Source: Saccharothrix longispora (GTDB lineage Bacteria > Actinomycetota > Actinomycetes > Mycobacteriales > Pseudonocardiaceae). Taken from it: a stretch of 64,000 bases of DNA. Below, one piece after another: positions 27,953 to 36,257 of the stretch. Under the pieces are notes generated by a model. The model made no database searches. It was not told where the DNA came from and was given only the letters and a program-made list of their open reading frames with translations. Position 1 is the first letter of the stretch. Every line of letters begins with the position of its first letter. Location: contig NZ_NSDM01000004.1 in assembly GCF_030852425.1 (NCBI RefSeq), forward strand, positions 248,001 through 312,000, given 5' to 3'. A program made the translations under genes and the position numbers.

Positions 27953-28612
27953 ATGAAGCCCCGGCTCGCGATCGTGCTCCTCACCGGGGCGGCCCTCGTC
28001 CTGGTGGCGTTGGCCGCGCGCGGCTCGTCGCCGGTCCGGTACGCGGACCTGCCCGGCGGCGCGGTCGACGCCCCGCCGCCGCCCGCGCCCACCACCGACG
28101 AGCCGGACACCGGCATGGCCGGCTCGGTGGTCGGCGGGTCGTTCGCCGCGCTGCTGATCGTGCTGGTCGCGGTGACGCTGATCGTCGTGGTGGGGCTGCT
28201 GCTCTCGCTCGGCCTGCACCGCCGCCGCCGTCGCGCGGGACGCGGCGGGGTGGTCGACGCGCCGGTGCTCGACCCCGGCCGCGCGGAGGCGTCCGCGATC
28301 CTGCTGCGCCGCGCCGCCGAGGCGCTGGCCGACCTGCGGGACAACCGGGGCGGGCCGCCGGGGGACGCGGTGGTCGCCGCCTGGCTCGCGCTGGAACGCG
28401 CCGCCGAGGACAGCGGGGTCCCCCGGAAGGGGCACCAGACGCCCACCGAGTTCACCGGGGAGCTGCTCACCCGCCACCGGGTCGACGAGGACGCGGCGGG
28501 CACGCTGCGGCGCGTCTACCAGCGCGCCCGGTTCGGCACCGCCGAGGTGACCGAGGAGGACGCCCGCACGGCCGCCTCGGCCCTGGAGCGCGTCGTGCGG
28601 GACCTCGGGTGA
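27953..28612 (+). CDS. DUF4129 domain membrane protein
   Basis: First gene of a five-gene overlapping operon (DUF4129 - membrane protein - MoxR - DUF58 - membrane protein). The 219 residues include an N-terminal hydrophobic segment (IVLLTGAALVLVALAA), a second helix (AALLIVLVAVTLIVVVGLLL) and a cytoplasmic DUF4129 domain with VAAWLALERAAEDSGVPRK and PTEFTGELL. DUF4129 proteins often accompany MoxR/DUF58 modules and transglutaminase-like proteins; their role is not settled. Its stop overlaps the next start (GTGA). Confidence 0.85.
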   Translation: MKPRLAIVLLTGAALVLVALAARGSSPVRYADLPGGAVDAPPPPAPTTDEPDTGMAGSVVGGSFAALLIVLVAVTLIVVVGLLLSLGLHRRRRRAGRGGVVDAPVLDPGRAEASAILLRRAAEALADLRDNRGGPPGDAVVAAWLALERAAEDSGVPRKGHQTPTEFTGELLTRHRVDEDAAGTLRRVYQRARFGTAEVTEEDARTAASALERVVRDLG

Positions 28613-29069
28613 CGCCCCTCGCCGGGCTCGGCCGGGCCTGCGTGCTGGCCGCCGCCGCCGCCGCGGTCACCGCCTTCGCGCTGACCAGGTTCGGGGCGCC
28701 GGTGCACTGGGCGGTGCTGTGCGCGCTGCCCGCGGGCGGGGTGGCGCTGCTCGTCGCACGCCTGCCGCGCGCCACCGACGTCGTCTGGTCGCCGCCGCCC
28801 GCGCACGTCGCCGGGGCCACCACCACGCAGGCGAGCGCGCTCGCCGGGCGGCTCGCCGAGGCCGCCGTCGACCAGGACCGCTTCGCCACCCGCGTCCAGC
28901 CGCGCCTGCGCCGCCTCGCCGAGGCCCGGTTGCGGCAGCGGCACGGCATCCCGGACGTGCACGACCCGAGGGCGGCCGGCGTCCTCGGCCCCGAGCTGCA
29001 CCGCCTGCTCACCGACCCGACCGCGCCGCTGCCCGAGCCCGCGAGGCTCGTCGACCTCCTGGAGGAGCT

Positions 29070-29073
<4 letters not shown>
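28609..29073 (+). CDS. membrane protein of the MoxR operon
   Basis: A 154-residue protein with two adjacent N-terminal membrane segments (CVLAAAAAAVTAFAL and VLCALPAGGVALLVARL) and a cytoplasmic Arg/Leu-rich region (VQPRLRRLAEARLRQRHGI). The genes at this place in actinobacterial MoxR operons are conserved but unnamed. GTG 28609 overlaps the DUF4129 stop, and its own stop overlaps the moxR start, so it is surely part of the operon. Function unknown. Confidence 0.82.
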
Positions 29074-30043
<970 letters not shown>

Positions 30044-30047
<4 letters not shown>

Positions 30048-31399
30048 ACCGGCCCCAGCGGCTCCGGGAGGCGTTCACCGGCGGCCGGGGCGCGCACTGG
30101 CACGCCACCGACGCCCTGGTGCGGGGCCTCGCGCTGGGGGTCGGCCTGGTCGTCGTCGGAGGGCTGCTGCACCGGGTCGAGCTGGTGCTGATCGGCGCGC
30201 CGCTGCTGGTGTCGACGCTGCTCGCGCTGACCGCGCCGGTCGGCGGCACGCCCGAGGTCGCGGTCCGCGGCCTGCCCCGCACGGGCGAGGTCGGCGCGGC
30301 GACGTCCGCCGTCGTGGTCGACCCCGGCCGGGGCGCCGAGCTGCTGGCGATCCGGCTGCCCGCCGCGGGCGAGGGCATCGGCCCGGTGCACCTGCTGGCC
30401 GCCGGGCCGCGCGAGATCGAGGTCGTGCTGCGGCGCGGCGCGTGGGGCGAGGGCGTCGACCTGCGGCCCGACCACCTGGTCGCGGGACCGGACGCGCTGC
30501 TCGTGCACGGTCCCGTCACGGCGCCCGAGCGTGGCCGGGTGATCCTGCCGCCGGTGGAGGCGCTGCCCGCCGGCCTGCTGCCCGCGCGGGCGGTGGGCCT
30601 GGTCGGCGCGCACCGGTCGCGGAGACCGGGCGACTCGGTGGAGCTGCGCGACATCCGGCTGTTCCAGCCGGGTGACCGGCTGCGGCGCGTCGACTGGCGG
30701 GTGTCGCTGCGCAGCGGCGCGATGGCCGGGTCGCCCGCGGGGGCGAACCTGCACGTCCGCGAGCACCACGCGGAGGCCGACGCGGACGTCGTGCTCGCCC
30801 TGGACACCCGCCTGGACGTGGGCGCGGAGCTGGGCGAGTGGTCGGCGGCGGTGCGCGACGCCACGGTGCGGCGCGGCGGCAGCCTCGACCTCGCGGTGCG
30901 CGCGGCGGCGTCGCTGGCCGCCGGCTACCTGCGGCAGGGCGACCGGGTGGGCCTGGCCGACCTGGGCCGGCCGCAGCTCGGCGTGCGGCCCGGCGCGGGG
31001 CGGCGGCAGCTGCTGCGCCTGCGCAACCAGCTCGTGGTGTGCGCTCGGTCCGCCGGGTGGGCGCAGCGGCTCGTGCTGCGGCCCGAGCAGGTGCCGCACG
31101 GCGCGCTGGTGGTGGTGCTGTCGACGTTCCTGGACGCGGACGCGGTGGAGCTGGCCGTGCACGCCGCCCGGCGCGGCAACGTCGTGCTGGCGGTGGACGT
31201 GCTGCCCTCGCCGCTGCGCGCCGACCGGGACTCCCCGTGGGGCGAGGCCGCGGCGGCGGTCGTCGGGCTGGAGCACGAGGTGCGGCTGGAGGCGATGCGG
31301 CGGCACGGCGTGGCCGTCGTCGCGTGGGGCGCGCCGATCGCGGACGTGCTGCGGCAGGCGCGCGGTGCGCGGAGGGTGGCGCGGAGGGTGGCGCGGTGA
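30044..31399 (+). CDS. DUF58 domain protein
   Basis: A 451-residue protein with two membrane segments near the N-terminus (LALGVGLVVVGGLLHRV and VLIGAPLLVSTLLALTA), a beta-rich region, and the DUF58 core with GDRLRRVDWRVSLRSG, followed by a vWA-like fold (VVLALDTRLDVG). This is the usual partner of MoxR ATPases. GTG 30044 overlaps the moxR stop. The last residues are a duplicated RRVAR motif from the repeated GCGGAGGGTGGC sequence at the gene end. Confidence 0.92.
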
Positions 31400-31971
31400 G
31401 CGCACGGGAGACGGACCCGGGGGAGACGAGCCCGGGGGAGGGCCGCGGGGCCGACCGGGGGCGACCGGTCGCGCGGCTGGGGCGGGGCCTGCCGGGGTGG
31501 ACCCTGCGGGCGGCCGTCGTCGCGGTCTGCGCCGCCGTGGCCGGGGTGCTCGCCGCGAACGGCGTCGAGGGGCTCGCGCTCGTCCTCTACCTGGTGCTGG
31601 CCGCCGCCGCGGCGGCGATCCCGGCGTCCGCGGCGGTCGCGCTGCTGATCGCCTACCCGGCGGCGGCGATCGTGTTCGTGTCCGACGAGCCGCGCTGGCC
31701 GGCGGTGTTCGCGCTGGTCGTGCTGCTGCACCTGCTGCACCTGCTGGCGGCCTACGCGGCGCTCGTGCCGGTCCGGTCCCGCGTTCACCCGGAAGCGTTG
31801 AGGGCGCCGGCGAGGAGGTTCGCCGGCGTGCAGCTGGGGGTGTTCGCCCTCGGCGGCGTGGTGCTCCTGTCGCCGGGCGGCCGGACGGACGCGCCGGTCG
31901 AGGTGATCGGGCTGCTGTGCGCCGTCGGCCTCGCCGTCGGGGTGGTCCTCCTGCTGCGCCGGAGGGGCTGA
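31396..31971 (+). CDS. polytopic membrane protein, last gene of the MoxR operon
   Basis: A 191-residue protein with a hydrophilic Gly/Glu/Arg-rich N-terminus (about 40 residues) and about five hydrophobic helices, among them VVAVCAAVAGVLAANGV, LVLYLVLAAAAAAIPASA and a final GLLCAVGLAVGVVLLLRRR. GTG 31396 overlaps the DUF58 stop, so it is coupled to the operon. I know no function for it. Confidence 0.82.
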   Translation: MSARETDPGETSPGEGRGADRGRPVARLGRGLPGWTLRAAVVAVCAAVAGVLAANGVEGLALVLYLVLAAAAAAIPASAAVALLIAYPAAAIVFVSDEPRWPAVFALVVLLHLLHLLAAYAALVPVRSRVHPEALRAPARRFAGVQLGVFALGGVVLLSPGGRTDAPVEVIGLLCAVGLAVGVVLLLRRRG

Positions 31972-32141
31972 GGAAAAGGGCTCCCGGGCTCAGCGCGAGC
32001 TGGTCGTCTGGATCGTTCCTCTCAGCGGGTTCGCCTCTCCGCCCTGGTCAGCGGCGGGGTGGTCACCGTCACCCGGCGACAGTGGTCACAACGGGCCTCG
32101 TCGATGCGCGCCGGTGCCCCTCCCGGTGGGACCATGTGTGT

Positions 32142-33467
32142 ATGGCTGCTGTGAAGTCGCAACCCACACGGATCGTGATCGTCGGCGGTGGGTACGTCGG
32201 TATGTACACCGCGCTGGGTCTGCAGAGGAAGCTGCGCTCCGGCGAGGCGTCCGTGACGGTGATCGACCCCCAGCCGCACATGACCTACCAGCCGTTCCTC
32301 CCCGAGGCGGCGGCCGGCTCCATCGAGCCGCGCCACGTCGTGGTGCCGCTGCGCAAGGTGCTCAACCGCTGCCACGTCGTCACCGGCCGCGCGACGAAGA
32401 TCGAGCACTCGCGCAAGACCGTCACGGTCTCGCTCGCCGACGGCCACGTCGAGGAGTTCGAGTACGACGTGCTGGTCTCGGCCCTGGGCGCCATCTCGCG
32501 CACCCTGCCGATCCCCGGCCTGCCCGAGGTCGGCATCGGCATGAAGACCATCGGTGAGGCCATCTACCTGCGCAACCACGTGCTGTCGCGGCTGGACCAG
32601 GCGGCCAGCACGAACGACCCGGAGCTGCGCAAGCGCCTGCTGAGCTTCGTGGTCATCGGCGGCGGCTTCGCGGGCATCGAGACGCTGGCGGAGCTGGAGG
32701 ACATGGCCCGCTACGCGCTGCGCTACTACGAGGGCCTCGAGCACTCGGACATGCACTGGGTGCTGGTCGAGGCGACCAACCGGATCATGCCCGAGGTGAG
32801 CGCCCGGCTCGGCGTCTACACGGTCGAGCAGCTGGAGAAGCGCGGCATCACGTGCTACCTCGACACCCGGGTGAAGTCGATGGAGGGCGGCCGCGTCGTC
32901 CTCGACGACGGCACCGAGTTCGACTCGGACACCATCATCTGGACGGCCGGCATGAAGGCCAACCCGATGCTGCGCGACACCGACCTGCCGCTGGACCCGC
33001 GCGGTCGCGTGCAGTGCACCGCCGCCATGCAGGTCGTGGGCCTGCCGGGCGTGTGGGCCGCCGGCGACTGCTCGGCCGTGCCGGACCTGTCGCGCACCGA
33101 GGAGGACCCGACGGCGACCTGCGTGCCCAACGCGCAGCACGCCATCCGCCAGTCGAAGCTGCTCGCGAAGAACATCGTGGCGAGCCTGCGCGGCGGCAAG
33201 CCGAAGGACTACCACCACAAGTACGTGGGCTCGGTGGCCGGGCTCGGCCTCTACAAGGGCGTCGCGGACGTGTACGGCATCCGCCTCAAGGGCGTCGTCG
33301 CGTGGTTCATGCACCGCTCCTACCACGTGATGTTCATGCCCACGGTCAACCGGAAGTTCCGGGTGTTCGTGGACTGGACGCAGGCGCTGTTCTCGGGGCG
33401 CGAGGTCGTCGCGCTCGGTCAGATCCACGAGCCGAAGGCCGAGTTCGACCGCGCGACCAAGAGCTGA
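32142..33467 (+). CDS. ndh: type II NADH dehydrogenase
   Basis: Non-proton-pumping NADH:quinone oxidoreductase (NDH-2), a peripheral membrane flavoenzyme of the respiratory chain, 441 residues. Two dinucleotide-binding sites are present: FAD at IVIVGGGYVGMYTALGL and NADH at FVVIGGGFAGIETLAEL. The FAD-contacting GVWAAGDCSAVPD and the C-terminal amphipathic membrane-anchoring region (VAWFMHRSYHVMFMPTVNRK) are also visible. ATG 32142 was chosen; the frame upstream is a shadow. The second site has the acidic/neutral pattern of NADH use. It stands alone, upstream of the peptide-modification locus. Confidence 0.94.
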   Translation: MAAVKSQPTRIVIVGGGYVGMYTALGLQRKLRSGEASVTVIDPQPHMTYQPFLPEAAAGSIEPRHVVVPLRKVLNRCHVVTGRATKIEHSRKTVTVSLADGHVEEFEYDVLVSALGAISRTLPIPGLPEVGIGMKTIGEAIYLRNHVLSRLDQAASTNDPELRKRLLSFVVIGGGFAGIETLAELEDMARYALRYYEGLEHSDMHWVLVEATNRIMPEVSARLGVYTVEQLEKRGITCYLDTRVKSMEGGRVVLDDGTEFDSDTIIWTAGMKANPMLRDTDLPLDPRGRVQCTAAMQVVGLPGVWAAGDCSAVPDLSRTEEDPTATCVPNAQHAIRQSKLLAKNIVASLRGGKPKDYHHKYVGSVAGLGLYKGVADVYGIRLKGVVAWFMHRSYHVMFMPTVNRKFRVFVDWTQALFSGREVVALGQIHEPKAEFDRATKS

Positions 33468-33578
33468 AATGCGAACGGTCCTCGTGACGCTCCGCCGTTC
33501 GGGCGCGGTGATGCGGGAGCCGTCTGGCTCAGCGTCTCAACTTGAGCGCCCGATCGGGCTAATGTCCACGCTGTTGTC

Positions 33579-33607
33579 TTGACATTGCGTAACGTGAACC
33601 CGAGAAT
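33579..33607 (+). promoter_or_regulatory. consensus-like promoter of the peptide-modification locus
   Basis: TTGACA (33579-33584), a 17-bp spacer and GAGAAT (33602-33607) form a near-consensus sigma-70/HrdB promoter, rare in this GC-rich DNA. The ~100 bp around it are notably AT-rich. Transcription would start near 33614, about 40-48 bases before the peptide gene. Confidence 0.7.
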
Positions 33608-33661
33608 ACGGCTGGTGTATCGCCTGAATGCGTGATGCACAGTGGGAGAGAGGTGACCGCG

Positions 33662-33784
33662 ATGTCTCTCGAGGAGCTGGCCGCACAGCTTCGCCGCGGT
33701 GAGATCGAGGATCGCGCGCTGGCAGAGTACTCCGCGGAGTACGCCACCGCGGAAAAGCGTTTCAACAGCAAGAAAGACGACTGA
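33662..33784 (+). CDS. 40-residue putative precursor or scaffold peptide
   Basis: A short gene under a consensus-like promoter and directly upstream of two modifying-enzyme genes. The N-terminal half (MSLEELAAQLRRGEIEDRAL) is an amphipathic helical leader-like segment. The C-terminal half is rich in Glu, Tyr, Ala, Ser, Thr and Lys and ends FNSKKDD. There is no Cys and no Trp. ATG 33662 is used; GTG 33653, in frame, has the better spacing to GGGAGAG and would add three residues. Only 2 bases separate its stop from the ATP-grasp start, so the two are co-translated. About 78 percent of third positions are G/C, lower than in neighbouring genes. The precursor role is inferred from context. Confidence 0.7.
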   Translation: MSLEELAAQLRRGEIEDRALAEYSAEYATAEKRFNSKKDD

Positions 33785-33786
33785 GC

Positions 33787-34914
33787 ATGACCGCTGCCGG
33801 CCGGGGGGACGAACCAGTCCCCCCGGCCGACGCCGTCAGAGCCGTGCCCCCGGTCAGGCCCACCCCGCTGCTGCTGCAAGGCCAGGACTACCTCTTCCGC
33901 TCCCAGCCGAAGAACCTGGACTTCCAGGAGCAGGTGCACAAGCTCGGGATGGTCGACGAGGGCGACGGCAGTCCCGTGCCCTGCGTGCTCGTCCTGGCCC
34001 GCGCCGCCGACATGGAGATGAACGAGCTCTCCATCGCGCTCGCCGAGCGCGGCATCCGGATGGCCCGCATCGACGCCGACCGCTCGACGGACCTCCCCCT
34101 CACCGTCTACACCGACCAGCCGCTGCTGGAGCTGGACCGCTGGCTGCTGCGCCCGCTGCTGGTCTGGCGCAGGCACTTCGAGCTGGCGTCCATCCCGGTC
34201 GAACCCGGCACGCTGGCCGGCGCGTACGCCGTGGACCAGTGGGGCGCGGTGGCGAACTGGCTGGCCAGCCGGGGCGACTGGGCGCACGTCAACCCCAGCC
34301 GGGCGACCGCCCACCTCGACCGGCTCACCCAGCTGTCGGACGCCGCCGCGTTCGGGCTGCGCGTGCCGCGCACCGCGGTGACCACCAGGCCCGGTCGCAC
34401 CCGGCCCGGCGGCGCGCGGTGCATCGTCAAGACCTCCGGCCGCCACCTGCTCGAACCGCGCCCCGGCATGCAGCACGGTCTGTTCCCGCGCCCGCTGGAG
34501 ACCAGCCGCGCCGGTGACGTGCCCGAGTCCGCGCCGGTCATCGTGCAGGAGTACGTGCCGTCCGAGACCGAGCTGCGGGTGTTCGTGGTCGGGGAGGAGT
34601 GCCTGGCCTTCCAGGTGGACAAGCTGGACCCGGCGCAGCTGTGGGTGGACCCCGGCGCGGTCCGGGTGAGCCCGGTCGACGTGTCGCGCGGGCTGGCCGA
34701 CCGGCTGCTGGCGCTGGCGCGGCACTGGCGGCTCCAGGTGGCCGCGTTCGACCTGCTCGTCGCGGGCGGCGACCACGTGTTCCTGGAGGTCAACGTCAAC
34801 TGCGACTGGCGCTGGTTCGAGCACCGCGCCGGTGACGACCGGGTGTCGCAGGCCGTGCACGGGTGGGTGGCGGCGCGGTTCAAGGAGCTCCTGGGTGCGG
34901 GCAAAGGTCGCTGA
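33787..34914 (+). CDS. ATP-grasp enzyme, MvdD/graspetide-ligase-like
   Basis: A 375-residue ATP-grasp ligase. The N-terminal third (PVPCVLVLARAADMEMNELS...ERGIRMARIDADR) is a pre-ATP-grasp domain like those of ribosomal peptide ligases MvdC/MvdD/TgmB. The ATP-binding lobes follow: CIVKTSGRHLLEPRPG supplies the Lys, VIVQEYVPSETELRVFVVGE the adenine-binding strand, and VAAFDLLVAGG with VFLEVNVNCDWRWFE the metal-binding Asp/Glu/Asn set. Such enzymes activate side-chain or C-terminal carboxylates of a peptide to make esters, amides or amino-acid adducts. It follows the peptide gene by 2 bases and overlaps the SagB-like gene by 20, so the three act together. The exact product is unknown. Confidence 0.85.
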   Translation: MTAAGRGDEPVPPADAVRAVPPVRPTPLLLQGQDYLFRSQPKNLDFQEQVHKLGMVDEGDGSPVPCVLVLARAADMEMNELSIALAERGIRMARIDADRSTDLPLTVYTDQPLLELDRWLLRPLLVWRRHFELASIPVEPGTLAGAYAVDQWGAVANWLASRGDWAHVNPSRATAHLDRLTQLSDAAAFGLRVPRTAVTTRPGRTRPGGARCIVKTSGRHLLEPRPGMQHGLFPRPLETSRAGDVPESAPVIVQEYVPSETELRVFVVGEECLAFQVDKLDPAQLWVDPGAVRVSPVDVSRGLADRLLALARHWRLQVAAFDLLVAGGDHVFLEVNVNCDWRWFEHRAGDDRVSQAVHGWVAARFKELLGAGKGR

Positions 34915-35965
34915 GCACGCGACGCTGTTCTACCAGGACGGCGCCGTGGTCTGGGACGACTACCTCCACCACCGGCAGTTCGCGATCAGCGAGACCGCGG
35001 AGCTGCTGTGCCGCAAGTTCACCGGGTTCACCGACGTCGACGAGCTGCTGGCCCCGCTGGAGGAGGCGGACCGGGTCGCGCTGCGCAAGGTGGTCGACGA
35101 GCTGGTCGAGGCGGGCGTGCTGGTCGTGGAGGGCTCGCCGCGCCACGAGGAGGAGCGCCGCCTGATCGCCGGCTGGCGCGGGTGGGGGCCGTCGGCCCGG
35201 CACTTCCACTTCGCCAGCCGCACCCTGGCCGACGCCCCGTACCAGGGCTCCGACGAGCACGACGCCGCGCTGGAGGCGAAGCTCGCCGTGGAGCCGCCGC
35301 CCCCGCCGTTCCGCAGCACCGGCGGCCCCGCCGTGCCGCTGCCACCGCTGCCGGAGGAGCCCGACTGGGGCGGGCGGGGCCTGCTGGACGTGCTGCTGGC
35401 CCGTCGCACGACGCGCGAGTTCGGCGACGCCCCCGTCACCGCGGCGCGGTTGGGCGAGCTGCTGGCCGTGCTCGGCGGCCCGTCCCCCGCCCGGTCGCGC
35501 ATCGGGCGCACCGGGACGGTGTTCAAGACCAGCCCGTCCGGCGGCGGGCGGCACCCGGTGGAGCTGTACCTGCACGCGCGCGGCGTCGTCGGGCTGGACG
35601 ACGGGTGGCACCACTACGACGGGCTCGCGCACGCGCTGGAGCCGATCGGGGTGTGCTGGGGGCCGGCGGAGATGGCCGCGGCGGCGGGGGACCAGGACTG
35701 GGTCGGGGGCGCGCCGGTGGTGATCGCGTACACCGGACTGCTCGAACGGACTAGATGGCGTTACGACACGTCACGGGCTTACCGTGTTGTCCAAATGGAC
35801 GTCGGCCATCTGTCGCAAACCGCATATCTGGTTGCTTCTGCTCTGGGTTTTGGTATCGGCTTCACCGCAGCATTGCGGGATGAGCTGCTGGAACAGGCAC
35901 TCGGCTGTGACGCTTATCACGAAGTCGTACTCGGGATGAGCGCGCTGGGGCCATTACCCGAATGA
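34895..35965 (+). CDS. SagB-type flavin oxidoreductase with N-terminal PqqD/RRE-like domain
   Basis: A 356-residue protein of the SagB/ThcOx nitroreductase family. Residues about 8-80 (FYQDGAVVWDDYLHHRQFAI...ELVEAGVLVV) look like a winged-helix PqqD/RRE-type peptide-recognition domain. From about residue 155 comes the FMN domain, with LLARRTTREFGDAPVTAARL, KTSPSGGGRHPVELYLHAR and the C-terminal MDVGHLSQTAYLVASALGFG. GTG 34895 has AAGGAG 7 bases upstream and overlaps the ATP-grasp gene. The last 71 codons (35750-35962) abruptly use A/T third positions (32 of 71) and include a TTA, while the preceding stretch is almost pure G/C. Family members oxidise azolines or other peptide groups; the substrate here is presumably the 40-residue peptide. 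Confidence 0.88.
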   Translation: MRAKVAEHATLFYQDGAVVWDDYLHHRQFAISETAELLCRKFTGFTDVDELLAPLEEADRVALRKVVDELVEAGVLVVEGSPRHEEERRLIAGWRGWGPSARHFHFASRTLADAPYQGSDEHDAALEAKLAVEPPPPPFRSTGGPAVPLPPLPEEPDWGGRGLLDVLLARRTTREFGDAPVTAARLGELLAVLGGPSPARSRIGRTGTVFKTSPSGGGRHPVELYLHARGVVGLDDGWHHYDGLAHALEPIGVCWGPAEMAAAAGDQDWVGGAPVVIAYTGLLERTRWRYDTSRAYRVVQMDVGHLSQTAYLVASALGFGIGFTAALRDELLEQALGCDAYHEVVLGMSALGPLPE

Positions 35966-36052
35966 GCGCAATAGCGGTTGGCATTGAGCCGTGCGGGCGA
36001 CTTGTTGTGAACCCGCCCCACGAACGCTGGGTAACGGCTTAAGCTCCCGGCT

Positions 36053-36126
36053 GCCCCCGTAGCCCAATGGGCAGAGGCAGGCTCCTTAAAAGAGTCACAG
36101 TACGGGTTCGAATCCCGTCGGGGGCA
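36053..36126 (+). tRNA. tRNA with anticodon UAA, short variable loop (Leu-like)
   Basis: A 74-nt cloverleaf: acceptor GCCCCCG/CGGGGGC, discriminator A36126, anticodon stem GGCTC/GAGTC (one G-U), loop CTTAAAA with anticodon TAA at 36087-36089, five-nt variable loop, T arm ACGGG-TTCGAAT-CCCGT. The anticodon reads UUA, a Leu codon. The D arm (3-bp GCC/GGC stem, AAT-GG-GCAGA loop) and A73 also resemble Leu tRNAs. Normal Leu tRNAs have a long variable arm, which is absent here. No CCA is encoded. It lies 87 bases after the SagB-like gene, which itself contains a TTA codon. It may be a non-standard or specialised tRNA. Confidence 0.85.
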
Positions 36127-36221
36127 CGTCAAGCGTGCTTCGAGTTCACCCATCCGCCTGGTGGCCGAACACGGCACCCATACGACGTGCCGGTTTCACC
36201 CGCACCGGTATCGGCGTGCCG

Positions 36222-36252
36222 CGTGGGGGACCCCGTTCCGGGGTCCCCCACG
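36222..36252. terminator. hairpin between tRNA and DUF885 gene
   Basis: CGTGGGGGACCCC and GGGGTCCCCCACG form a perfect 13-bp stem with loop GTTCC. It sits between the plus-strand tRNA and the converging DUF885 gene and probably ends both transcripts. Confidence 0.75.
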
Positions 36253-36257
36253 TGCCG

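Noticed and set aside
27784-28608. Plus-strand open frame upstream of the second MoxR-operon gene, in its frame
   Set aside because: The first 275 codons are a shadow of the DUF4129 gene; the true start is the GTG overlapping that gene's stop.
33699-34517. Alternative plus-strand frame through the ATP-grasp gene
   Set aside because: Arg/Ala/Pro-rich shadow; the overlapping frame has clear ATP-grasp motifs.
36053-36126. tRNA as attachment site of an integrated element
   Set aside because: No integrase, no second copy of the tRNA 3' end was noticed, and downstream genes (DUF885, two-component pair) look chromosomal.
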